Source: Hamiltosporidium magnivora
Lineage: Eukaryota; Microsporidia; Dubosqiidae
NCBI GenBank assembly: GCA_004325065.1
Contig: PITI01000234.1
Span: 1-16,245, forward strand
DNA: 16,245 nt
Direction: 5' to 3'
Made by a program: the position numbers and the translations under genes. The notes beneath the pieces are model-generated. The model had not been told where the DNA came from. It did not search any database and was given only the letters and a program-made list of their open reading frames with translations. This document shows positions 7,869 to 16,245 of the stretch, piece after piece; position 1 is the stretch's first letter; each line of letters opens with the position of its first letter.

Positions 7869-10029
7869 TTAAATGAATTTTAAAATTAGTCGGCTGTATA
7901 TATTTTATATCGAAGTTCCCAATATTAATTTAAATCAATTTAAAAAAGAATGTAGTTTTTTGGTGGCACAAAATTATTTATGATTGTATTTCTACACTAT
8001 CTCATCATTTATATAATCTAGTAATTTAAAAAGAACATAGATCTAAATATTAAAACATACTTTAAAAATAGTAAGGCATGACCTAATATTGCACCGATTT
8101 GTAAAATGACTCTTAATTAGTTTTAAATCTTAGAAAAGCAATATACCATTCAGACTCGAACATGAAGCATCCTGAAACATTTAATTGGTCCAAAAAAATA
8201 TGTACACAACTGTTTTTGAAAAAAACTTTTAAAAATTGTAGTAAAAGATTCGAAAGACCTTAATACTATATTTCTTTTACGTTTTTCAAGTTCAAATTTT
8301 TAAATTAAGATAAAATGTAAAGAGAATTTTATAATTTTTTTTTCTAATAATTATTCCTAATACGTAAACAATACTAAAATAGAATTAATATTGCAATGTC
8401 TTTTTAGTTGGTAATTTAATTATATATTTAATAAAAATTCAATATAACAGCTATGCTTCATATAAAATCATAGAATGCTATATCTATTTTAAAAAAATAA
8501 TAAGTATGAAGTTAGAAAAACATTTGATTAACTAATATATAGTTTGCGACGAAAACTGTTTTTTATAGAAAGATAACTTTATACATATACATGCCAACGA
8601 AAAAAAAAAACAGAATTAGATAAAAATAGATGATAAGGTTAACTTAGCATAATGAAATTAATGAGCTTAAGAGCTCATAAAAAATTTAATGCAAGTAGAT
8701 CGGAATGATAAAAATAAGAAACTAGAAAAAATCTTCAATTTTAATCAACAAATTTCTCAAGGCAACTAAAAATCTAGATTAGAAAGTCTGAAAATATACG
8801 AGTTAACAGATCAGGTGTGTTTTAAAATTCCAATTCAAATGATTGAGAAATTGGTGCGAAAATAATGAAGTTAAAAAAGATAAATCTACTTCTTTTTTTT
8901 GAAGAATGTAAAATTAAGTTCATTTTTACAAGCGTAAAAAACCAGTTAATTTAATAACGAAATAAATGTTTTTGGATTCTGTAGTTTGTAATGCGTTGTT
9001 GTTTTTAGGCAAATTTAATGAAATTTTGTTCCAAAAGTAAACATGATTGATTCAAGTGGGACAAGAATGTTTTTCTTTCTTCAAAAAAACGATGTTTGTT
9101 GAACAGTAAAAATTTGTGTAAATGTTATTAAGTCTTATAAAATCCGAGGGTTGGTTGGCGGCGTATTTTGTGTGCAAAACTAGACACTACTATATCATAC
9201 GAAAATATAAAGTATTCAATACTATGTTTTTATCTCCAAATTAATATAAATTAAAGTTTAAAAAACACGTAAAATAATTTTGCACAGAAGAATTACATGA
9301 ATGATTATGAGAAATATGCGTTGAATCCAGAATCGAACTCTGACTCTATTAGTAATATCAAATGTTATAGTTATCCTGAGTAAGAAATTGAATAATATTT
9401 GGCTCATATAATTACATACATTATATTTTATAAAGAATTTCTCCGGCTTTTGAAATCAAAAACCTAGGTAGCATTATGTAAAAAATAAATTAAGTCTTAT
9501 TTCTAGATCAGGTGTTGATATATTTCAAATATAATAAATTATGATGTTATTTTTATTGATTTTGTTTATATCAGCATTTCATATACAATGTTTTGATGTT
9601 AATTTAAATATAATTTAGTGTTTTATTCGGCAAAAACAAAATATTTTTCATTGATCAAAGCTTAAATAAATATTTACACTAATACCGCGAACTTAGAGAT
9701 ATCCTGCAAATTTCAAAGAAAAAAGCTATAAAAAAATACCAACAGTTTATATTACTAATTATTATAGAATAAAAAAGCTTAAACCAACAAGAAAAAACAA
9801 CATATAATTTTTATGATCAAGTTAAGCATCATACAGAGCAAAAAAACTTTTTATACAAATTCGTGTCAAAAAAACAGAAGAAAAACACAATCGGGTATAG
9901 TCATCTATTTATTATAAAATCTTAATTGTATATTTATTGTTTTCTACCAAATTTGTTTCTAAATATTATCCTACAATCTCATAAAAGTATTTTTTTTTAT
10001 CATTTTTAGAAATTTTATAAATAATTTTT
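7869..10029. other. Gene-poor block with relic-like reading frames
   Basis: No intact gene over 60 codons is visible in about 2.1 kb. A plus-strand frame from 8671 to 8865 stays open for 64 codons apart from one internal TAA at 8767-8769 and has a balanced, protein-like residue mix. Another frame, about 8990-9249, is broken by several stops but includes a GC-richer patch near 9150-9175. A minus-strand stretch at about 9305-9390 resembles a decayed tRNA. These suggest debris of old genes or elements, but none was identified. Confidence 0.4.
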
Positions 10030-10750
10030 TGTCAAGAAAACCAGATTAAAAACTATCTGCTTGCCAATGTTTAAATGAAATTGATGTAAAAATAAGGTTC
10101 TTAATTCTTAACAGTGATCGAAACTGCATTATATTTCCGATTTTTCCAAAGGTTTTGGCATGAAGATAGAAAGCCTAAAAAATGATAAAAAATATATAAA
10201 AAGTAACTTTTTAGTTTTTTTACGTGAATATATAGTAAACCAGGATTTAATCTTTTGTTTTTTGCTTCTCAAGCACAAAAATTCTGTCTTTTTCACTGAG
10301 TTAGAAGACTTAGTGCTTGGGATATACAAAACTATGGCTCTTAAAAAGCCAGTAAAGCCATTAAAGCTATATAGCATGTTATACTTGTTTATGTGGCATC
10401 GAAAGATCTAAGTAACCCCATCTAGGTTGCCGGGATATATCTTGGCTGAAAGGAATTTTCCTTAAAAAAGTGTATATTATGATGGAATTAGCAGTCTCAT
10501 GTTGCCCTTGGTTGCTTTTGACTAAACATCAGATACCAGACCCACCAAATTAAATTCTGCGGGTAACTAAAACTTCCATTAAATGGATTCTATTCACCTT
10601 TGTACGGAAGCCTGTGATTTAAATATTCAATGGATACCGATAAAGTTCTAATAGAGGTGTTATATATGTAAAACCTAGAACTGCTTTAATGACATGAAAA
10701 CAATATAATATACCTTACTTTTACAAAACGATGATTTATTAATTAAAATT
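10030..10750 (+). repeat. Dispersed repeat, copy 2
   Basis: This second copy, on the same strand as copy 1, shares in order: GCTTGCCAATG at 10059 with a following GATGTAAAAAT; TTTTCCAAAGG at 10142; TAAACCAGG near 10236; CACTGAGTTAGAAGACTTA near 10294 and TGGCTCTTAAAAAGCC at 10335 (both shared with copy 3); GTTGCCGGGATATATCTTGGCTG at about 10427; and the terminal CTAGAACTGCTTTAATGACATG near 10675 leading into a T/A-rich tail to about 10745. The two overlapping open frames of about 80 codons inside (10129-10377 minus and 10160-10411 plus) are not preserved in the other copies and are probably chance. No transposase or clear terminal repeat was found; ends are approximate. Confidence 0.7.
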
Positions 10751-11146
10751 TTAAAATATTTAGCGATATTGGAGATATTTTAAACTTTATAATAAAAGTA
10801 ATCCCATACGTTGTTAAAAGATGTTCTAATATTAGTAGATTTTCTAGAATTAAATAGGAGCTTCTTTGACTAAAAAATATATTATTTTTTATTTTTATTT
10901 TCCTCATACTTCGAGTTCTTTTTTTTTGAGGGTTAAGAAGTAAAATATGATTTTTCTTCTTCTCTTTGTTTAACCAAAAGTTAATTAAGATCTCCTCAAT
11001 ATTTTTTATTATAATTCTGCGTTTGTAGAGATAGCATTTTTAAACAATAAAACAACAAATTAAAAGCAAAAAAATAATAGGATTTAAATATTTATATTTT
11101 GGTTTTTGATCGTACATTTTATTAAACGATTTATTCCCATATAAGA
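10751..11146. promoter_or_regulatory. PRP4 upstream region
   Basis: This spacer between repeat copy 2 and PRP4 is AT-rich with T-runs near 10920 and A-runs near 11060. CCC at 11136-11138 and ATATAAG at 11139-11145 lie directly before the ATG at 11147. A CCC motif this close to the start codon fits the C-rich motif reported for microsporidian genes. No other gene is visible. Confidence 0.4.
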
Positions 11147-12151
11147 ATGAACACTGAAAATATTTTGGAAGATTTTAAAAAGCGACTTAAAAAAATATCG
11201 TATTCAATGTGTAAAAATAGATTAAAAGAAGAAAATTTGATGAAGAAAGATGTAGAGTTAATAACTGATTGTAGGAATCAAACGATAGAATCATTAAAGA
11301 GAGTATCATTACAATCGATTGTAAATATTAATGATAGACCGATAACTACACTAAAAATATTTAATGATCGAATATATTATGGTACGAGAGATGGCAAATT
11401 ATGTGATATAGGTTTAAATGGCAATATAAATATTTCAAAACATCAAATTTCTGAACATCCAATTTCTTGTATAGTTCAAAAAGAAATTAATTTTTTAATA
11501 ACCGATTTTGGAGGCAATATATATAGCTTTGAAAATTTTGAAGCAAAACTACTAAAAAATGTAGAAAGTAGGATCCTGAATTTTAATTTTCAAAAGGAAT
11601 GTAACTTTTTCTGCTATAATGATGAAAATGCATCTTTTCATATTTTAGATGCGTCAAAACTTGTTAATATAGCAAAGGTTGATACTAGTAATAGCATTTA
11701 TAATCTAGATTTACACCCAGATGGTAATTTATTAATGGTTAATCACATGAATAGCGATATTTATGATTTAAGATGTTTAGATGTAATAATGAGGTATGGA
11801 AAAAATGTAATGTCTGGTGCATTCATGAAAAACGGATTTATGATAAATATAGGCACCAAAGAGGGAGTATTAAGTTGCTATGACATTAGAAACATTAAAA
11901 ATGTCGGTAATATTTTATCTCATAAAAGTTCAATTCTTAATGTTACGAATTATGATTTTTTCACCGTTTCATATTCTGCAGATAATGATCTTAATTTTTC
12001 TTCGGTTTTTATGTCACAAATATTTAATAAATTGGATTTTGATAGCAATATTACTGGATTCGATAAATCTGAAGAATACCTAGCTATCGGATTTACGAAT
12101 AAAACAATTAAAATATTTCGTTTTTATTTTCTACAAATATATTCTTTTTGA
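11147..12151 (+). CDS. PRP4: U4/U6 snRNP WD-repeat protein PRP4
   Basis: PRP4 (PRPF4 in animals) is a WD40-propeller component of the U4/U6 snRNP and the tri-snRNP, working with PRP3 in pre-mRNA splicing in the nucleus. The 334-residue protein lacks the long N-terminus of fungal and animal forms but keeps a basic helix (about 10-35) resembling the conserved ANYSLPRAMKRLEEAR region, here ISYSMCKNRLKEEN. NDRPIT (62-67) aligns with the GDDRPLS segment that opens the propeller. The best-kept blade reads IYNLDLHPDGNLL (184-196) followed by DIYDLRCLDVIM (204-215), the equivalent of VYDIAFHQDGS and VWDLRTGRCIM in human PRPF4. Later blades include SCYDIRN (243-249) and SYSADNDLNF (275-284). Many blades have lost the classical WD and GH pairs. 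I assign it from these local matches; another WD40 protein is possible but less likely. No intron is visible. Confidence 0.75.
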   Translation: MNTENILEDFKKRLKKISYSMCKNRLKEENLMKKDVELITDCRNQTIESLKRVSLQSIVNINDRPITTLKIFNDRIYYGTRDGKLCDIGLNGNINISKHQISEHPISCIVQKEINFLITDFGGNIYSFENFEAKLLKNVESRILNFNFQKECNFFCYNDENASFHILDASKLVNIAKVDTSNSIYNLDLHPDGNLLMVNHMNSDIYDLRCLDVIMRYGKNVMSGAFMKNGFMINIGTKEGVLSCYDIRNIKNVGNILSHKSSILNVTNYDFFTVSYSADNDLNFSSVFMSQIFNKLDFDSNITGFDKSEEYLAIGFTNKTIKIFRFYFLQIYSF

Positions 12152-12972
12152 TTTATTAAAAATTCGTAGAAACTTTATATAAATTTAGACAAATCATATA
12201 AATTATCAAGAATTTATATTTTTAAATCTATTTTATATTGCAAGTAGAAAATCAAAGTAATATTTCAGCTGAAAAATATAATTGGAATTTAAAAACAATA
12301 TATTACAAATAGTATATGTTTCAAACTCAAATTTTTTTCTAGATATTTATAATTCAAATTTAATATCAAAGTTGATTTCCGGTACTATAGGTTTCAAGCT
12401 TTAGATATTTATAAAGACATATATTTTAATTTAAAAATATGTTTTAATTGCAAAAAACTTCATAATTTATTCCCTAATTAAAAGCTTGTAAAACCTTACT
12501 CTTTGTTCACTTTCTTATAAATTTTTGTTTTTAATAAACGAGTCAAAAGTAATATTTTTCTCTGATATTATGTTAGATTAATCATGAAAAATATTTGGAA
12601 TAATTTACTATAAATGTAAAAAAAAACCAATTTCGATCGGTAAATATTTTTTGTATACATTTCTATATTTTGTCCAGAAAATAATATAAAAAGCGGTTAA
12701 AATGGTAACGCCTGAACTTATTACATTATATATTCATATATAAATCTATATTTTCATGATAATCTAATAGTTTTCCTTCTTTCATTTAAATATGGAAAAT
12801 TGAATTGTGTTAAAGAAGAAATTCTTTTAAAATTGATGATTAATTACAATAAATATTACGCTATAATATATTTTATTGCCAAGATTTGCTATAAGCATTG
12901 GAAAAAAATTATAAGTTTTTATACATGTTTGATCGGAAAATATAGAAAAAGATTGACGGTACATACATTTTT
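12152..12972. other. AT-rich spacer between PRP4 and the membrane-protein cluster
   Basis: No convincing gene lies here. The plus-strand open frame at 12800-13126 runs into the 3' end of the minus-strand gene at 12973-13602 and has an Ile/Tyr/Lys composition typical of AT-rich noncoding DNA, so I leave it out. The spacer contains 3' flanks of two convergent genes and no repeat shared with the rest of the window. Confidence 0.5.
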
Positions 12973-13602
12973 TTATTTGGTTAGAAATTTTAGAACTGCA
13001 AATACAAGAACCGCTATTATTAAAACACCTAAAACTGTAAATATTACAGTTTTATATCTACTAAACCAACTTGGGTCTGCTTGCTTTGGTAGTAACTTGT
13101 ATTTCCTATCTTTTACGTCGAAATAAAATCTGCCGCTTTCATGTGTCTGGCCATTGGTTTCTTTAAGCTCAAAAAAATATAATTTTGGCGATTCACTAGA
13201 CTCTGGCAACTTATTTTTATTAAATTCTATTTCAAAGGTGTTATTTTTATCTAAAGAAGAGACTTCTTTCAATTCGTCTGTCAGATCAAATTCAATTGCA
13301 TCATCACTTACTTCTTTTGTTCCTTCACTTTTTAATAGAAACGTATCAATATTTACTTTCTTAAGCAGTCTTAATTTTGCGGTATTTTCACCGCCTACCA
13401 TTCCAATAAGCTCTAATACTTTATTTATATCAGGATTTTTTGAACTACTTTTGGGTGCAGAACCAGCATTTGTCGTATCCTCTTTAGGATCTTCTGTTTT
13501 TGGATCTCTTGGGGTGCTTCGTCTAGGATTCTCTTCTATATCAACTCTAGCAAATACAAATAAATTCAAAATGATTGAACAATAAAATATAAATTTCAAC
13601 AT
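12973..13602 (-). CDS. Type I membrane protein A of a local paralog cluster
   Basis: I do not recognise the family. The 209-residue protein has a signal peptide (1-18, cleavage plausible after VFA), a charged Pro/Asp/Glu/Lys linker (21-60, with short Pro-Arg-x-Pro and Asp-Pro-Lys units), an ectodomain (about 61-172), a transmembrane segment (185-206) and a tail of only a few residues. The ectodomain keeps AKLRLLKKVNID (75-86) and FYFDVKDRKYKLL (159-171), which align with SKKVYIDNIYL and FKYDKKDNKFKLV in the neighbouring gene B. The common core is a string of short alternating hydrophobic residues that suggests a small beta-sandwich-like fold. TATATAAAG lies 18 bases before the ATG. Topology implies an ectodomain in the ER lumen, spore-wall space or at the cell surface. 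The role is unknown. Confidence 0.85.
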   Translation of the reverse strand: MLKFIFYCSIILNLFVFARVDIEENPRRSTPRDPKTEDPKEDTTNAGSAPKSSSKNPDINKVLELIGMVGGENTAKLRLLKKVNIDTFLLKSEGTKEVSDDAIEFDLTDELKEVSSLDKNNTFEIEFNKNKLPESSESPKLYFFELKETNGQTHESGRFYFDVKDRKYKLLPKQADPSWFSRYKTVIFTVLGVLIIAVLVFAVLKFLTK

Positions 13603-13620
13603 AAATATATTGTTTTTAGT

Positions 13621-13629
13621 CTTTATATA
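13621..13629 (-). promoter_or_regulatory. TATATAAAG element of gene A
   Basis: TATATAAAG on the minus strand, 18 bases from the gene A start codon. Similar TATATAAGC and ATATAAAG elements sit 18-22 bases ahead of genes B and C. Spacing this short implies very short leaders if these are TATA boxes. Confidence 0.4.
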
Positions 13630-13832
13630 TTTTTTAGGTGATTAATTAAGTAGATTGAATTATTTATTTATTAAACACAACCAAATATATCTTCTAAGAA
13701 ATAACAATGATAAATTGAAATTAATTAATTAATATAATTTATCTTGACGCAAAAGATCTGGAATAAAAAAAATTACAAACAAAAAATGTAAAGTTGAATA
13801 CAATAAAAAATACAAGAAATCTACATTTTTAT

Positions 13833-14387
13833 TTATCTATTCATAATTTTCATTAAAATAAACAGACATATTAGTACACCAATTACAACCAATCCTACAT
13901 AAAGAATGGTTGTCCAGCTGAATCCAAGGAAACCTCCCTTGATTTCGCGTACTAGTTTAAATTTGTTATCTTTTTTGTCATATTTGAAGGCTTCACTCTG
14001 AAAACTTCCCCCGGATTCATCTATTTTAAAAGAATATGCTATTTTATTATCTTTGTCAAGATCTAGTTCAGATAAGTTTACTTCGATGTCATTGCCTTCA
14101 AATTTATAATCTTTTTTCTTTATTACTTTGTCTACGACATAGCCATTTATATTTTCTGGGTTTTCGTTGCGCATTAGATATATATTATCTATATATACTT
14201 TTTTGGAAAGCAATATTGTAGCTTTATGATCGTCTCCATTTGATTCAAAACACAAATTTTGAATAGGGCTTCTTTTTGTTTCGTTGGTTTTACCACTTGA
14301 ACCTTCATTTTCATTTGGTTTTCTTGCTTCTACCATATGTGGAATAATAATACAAAAAATTATTTTTCGGATCGACAAAATTTGCAT
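13833..14387 (-). CDS. Type I membrane protein B of the paralog cluster
   Basis: This 184-residue protein has a signal peptide (1-21, cleavage plausible after VEA), a short Asn/Glu/Ser/Lys-rich linker (22-44), an ectodomain (about 45-148), a transmembrane segment (about 159-179) and a tail of about five residues ending KIMNR. It aligns with gene A through SKKVYIDNIYL (61-71) and FKYDKKDNKFKLV (134-146), and with gene C through KIAYSF (115-120), which matches KISYAF in C. It has one ectodomain cysteine (46), so no internal disulfide is expected. It lies on the same strand as gene A, 230 bases upstream of it, and is divergent from gene C. TATATAAGC (14410-14418) lies 22 bases before the ATG. 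No enzyme motif is seen and the function is unknown. Confidence 0.85.
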   Translation of the reverse strand: MQILSIRKIIFCIIIPHMVEARKPNENEGSSGKTNETKRSPIQNLCFESNGDDHKATILLSKKVYIDNIYLMRNENPENINGYVVDKVIKKKDYKFEGNDIEVNLSELDLDKDNKIAYSFKIDESGGSFQSEAFKYDKKDNKFKLVREIKGGFLGFSWTTILYVGLVVIGVLICLFILMKIMNR

Positions 14388-14738
14388 GTTTGGAATATCT
14401 ATTTTCTTTGCTTATATAATTTGTATTTTTGATATATTAATTCATAAAATAAATTTACAAATTCGATTAATTAACTTATGATGTTTTTTTCAATATATCT
14501 TAATCAATAAAATTTCGTATATTTTCGAGCTTTACAATTTTTGCGATCATATAGATAAATTATTTTGCAAAGCTATGCCCAATAAATTAAAAATATCATT
14601 CTTGGCATATAAAATTCGCTTATAAAAATGTTCAAGATATCAAAAATATGAATAAATATTTATTATATTTTCAAAACAAAATATTTAATTTATCAAATAC
14701 ATTTAATTAGAAATATAAAGAAGGAAAATGTCTTCGGA
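14388..14738. promoter_or_regulatory. Divergent promoter region between genes B and C
   Basis: About 350 bases separate the start codons of two divergent paralogs. TATATAAGC on the minus strand (14410-14418) faces gene B and ATATAAAG on the plus strand (14713-14720) faces gene C, at 22 and 18 bases from the respective starts. A four-codon upstream frame (ATG at 14728, stop TGA at 14740-14742) overlaps the gene C start codon. No gene lies within. Confidence 0.45.
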
Positions 14739-15254
14739 ATGATACCAATTTTTTTATATTTCATTTTTATCGTGAAAGCAGAGAATCTAGTATTTCTTAA
14801 AAATATAAGACGACAGGGAGACATTCAAATAGCAGAATTGGCTTTTAGAGAACCAATAAATGTAATTAAGTTCGGATTATACACAAACAAAGATACAAAA
14901 AATCAAAATGGATGGGTATTGCAGAAAGATTTAACTAATTACTTTTTAAAGAATTATTATTCTGGTCTGGAAACTATGGAAATAGTCCTACAAAAATCTT
15001 TACCCAATAAAATCTCGTATGCGTTTCTCTTGAAAGATAGAAAACGTGGTGATAACTTTACCAAACCATTCTTTCGCAATAAAACCGGTATTTTCAGTCT
15101 CGAAGATACAGAAAATAATGAAGAGAATGAAAAACCAGACAAAACTAATTCAGATGAAGACGATTTCAAAAAGAACATAATTATAGGTATAATCATCATT
15201 GGTGTATTTTTATTCATTGTTATCGTTCTACTCATTTGTAAATGCTTAGCATAA
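14739..15254 (+). CDS. Type I membrane protein C of the paralog cluster
   Basis: This 171-residue protein is the shortest and most diverged of the three. It has a signal peptide (1-14, cleavage plausible after VKA), an ectodomain that starts at once (about 15-121), a strongly acidic linker next to the membrane (122-142, mostly Glu, Asp and Asn), a transmembrane segment (146-168) and a three- to five-residue tail. The repeated family pattern is visible as IAELAFREPINVIKFGLYT (31-49), KISYAF (91-96) and FFRNKTGIFSL (111-121). The spacer has moved: genes A and B carry their charged linker after the signal peptide, and C carries it before the membrane. An AATAAA follows the stop codon within a few bases. 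The start is the second ATG; the first, at 14728, opens only a four-codon frame. The function is unknown. Confidence 0.85.
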   Translation: MIPIFLYFIFIVKAENLVFLKNIRRQGDIQIAELAFREPINVIKFGLYTNKDTKNQNGWVLQKDLTNYFLKNYYSGLETMEIVLQKSLPNKISYAFLLKDRKRGDNFTKPFFRNKTGIFSLEDTENNEENEKPDKTNSDEDDFKKNIIIGIIIIGVFLFIVIVLLICKCLA

Positions 15255-15699
15255 TAATAAAACACATTCCTTAGCCTTTTTACTTTTTATTTTGTTTCTT
15301 AGACAAAAAATATTTATCCTAAAAGTTAAATTATTTTTTTAAAACCATTTCAGTAGTGTATTTTTTTTATCAAAGTAAATCCCATTCTGCAACAAACATA
15401 TAAAAATTAAACTTTATAAGATAAAAGCGTCTTTGAAATACTAAAATTTTAATAATATATTTCTTAAAAAAATATAATACTCACACTTCGAAAAATTTTA
15501 AATATTCCTATTTTTTTAATAATACTAAATTGTATTTATTACATATTAAGTAAATTGAAATATTGATTAATTTAAACTACGTATTAACAGTTATTTTAGA
15601 AAATAATTATTTGATAAAGATCTTGGGATTGAGAAGAAGAGTATAATCGAAACTTTGTTAAAAAAAATAATTTAAATACTAATAGCTCTAAAAATAATT
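15255..15699. other. AT-rich spacer between gene C and repeat copy 3
   Basis: No gene is visible. AATAAA at about 15256-15261 directly follows the gene C stop codon and may direct 3'-end formation. The rest is A/T-rich low-complexity sequence up to the approximate end of repeat copy 3. Confidence 0.45.
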
Positions 15700-16245
15700 A
15701 GTCAGTGGGTTAGTAAATTTATTTAAAAATATCACATCTTTTTAAAACAGTGGCAAGTGTTATATTGTTTCCATGTTTTAACGCAGTTCTATGTTTAACA
15801 TAAATAACAGCTACCCCAATACTCCACAGTATAACTAGGATACCAACATTTCAGTGCGCTTTTTCCAAAATATGCTTAGAACCCAGTTAATAAGCGACTA
15901 AGCAGCCAAAAATTCTTTAATATACGTTGCATGGAGTGTAGTCGTACGTAAACACACCCTAGGTTCCCTAAGATTATGCAGCATTCTCACTTACTCTATA
16001 CCTTCTGAAAGTAATAAACTTCCAGCCAAGATACATCTCGGCAACTTACATGGTTCAAATTAAATACTGCCATGTCATACCTACAAATAACCTGCTATTT
16101 AACTTTTCCAGCTTTAAGAGCCACTATTTTCGCGCTTTCCGGGCGGTAAGTCTTATAAACCGAGTGAGCAAAGCTAGGGTTAAATGCTTTGACATAGAAA
16201 TTACCTAAAATTTCAGCTGCGGTCTGCAGTCTGGTTACATAAAAA
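15700..16245 (-). repeat. Dispersed repeat, copy 3, inverted and cut by window end
   Basis: Read on the minus strand from the window end, this copy contains TTTTTATGTAACCAGACTGCAG (16224-16245; copy 1 near 3174), GCTTTGCTCACTCGG, TGGCTCTTAAAGCTG (about 16110-16125; copy 2 at 10335), AGCAGGTTATTTG, GTTGCCGAGATGTATCTTGGCTGG (about 16021-16044; copies 1 and 2), CTTTCAGAAGGTATAGAGTAAG followed by GAATGCTGCAT (about 15975-16013; copy 1 near 3405), AGAACTGCGTTAAAACATGG (about 15770-15790; copies 1 and 2) and CCACTGTTTTAAAAAGATGTGAT (about 15731-15753; copy 1 at 3665). It continues past the right end, so its 5' part is missing here. No coding sequence is evident. Confidence 0.75.

Noticed and set aside
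10129..10411. Overlapping open frames of about 80 codons on both strands
   Set aside because: They are inside repeat copy 2, antisense to each other, without recognisable motifs and not kept in the other copies.
12800..13126. 108-codon plus-strand open frame
   Set aside because: Its end is antisense to the coding end of gene A, and the rest has the Ile/Tyr/Lys composition of AT-rich noncoding DNA.
13154..13585. 143-codon plus-strand open frame, Ser/Phe/Leu-rich
   Set aside because: Antisense shadow of gene A, whose signal peptide, transmembrane segment and paralogs support the minus strand.
14957..15265. 102-codon minus-strand open frame
   Set aside because: Antisense shadow of gene C; the plus-strand product has the family architecture.
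1..16245. CRISPR array, bacterial operon signals or rRNA
   Set aside because: No regularly spaced short repeats, Shine-Dalgarno pattern or rRNA sequence was seen; gene content is eukaryotic.

Overview
The window is strongly AT-rich with compact, intron-less eukaryotic genes and looks like nuclear DNA of a microsporidian. Three short, diverged housekeeping proteins are recognisable: an RFC3-type clamp-loader subunit, the Mediator subunit MED6 and the U4/U6 snRNP protein PRP4. Beside them lie rapidly evolving secreted or membrane proteins of the kind expected in spore coats and surfaces. The organism call is an inference from gene content, protein reduction and base composition; no rRNA or other species marker is present.

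Layout. Bases 1-1200 hold no intact gene, only a stop-riddled reading that may be a dead gene. A minus-strand gene (1202-2296) encodes a membrane-anchored USP-type deubiquitinase. About 0.7 kb of AT-rich spacer leads to the first copy (about 3000-3710) of a dispersed repeat. RFC3 (4013-4954) and MED6 (5213-5767) follow head to tail on the plus strand, separated by a nearly G-free spacer. MED6 converges on a minus-strand gene (6402-7334) for a secreted Pro/Tyr/Asn-rich protein, a candidate spore-wall or polar-tube component. A gene-poor block of about 3.8 kb (7335-11146) contains a 67-bp tandem duplication, relic-like reading frames, a tRNA-like fragment and the second dispersed-repeat copy (about 10030-10750). 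PRP4 lies at 11147-12151. The right end holds three small type I membrane proteins (12973-13602 minus, 13833-14387 minus, 14739-15254 plus), then the third repeat copy, inverted and cut by the window end (about 15700-16245).

How the genes relate. RFC3, MED6 and PRP4 serve replication, transcription and splicing, and are neighbours without an evident shared pathway. The most interesting part is the three-gene cluster at 12973-15254. The proteins share one architecture (signal peptide, small ectodomain, C-terminal transmembrane segment, tail of a few residues) and an alignable ectodomain pattern, so I read them as a diverging tandem family of unknown function. The second point of interest is the dispersed repeat, present three times in about 13 kb, which partitions the window and looks like an old mobile element.
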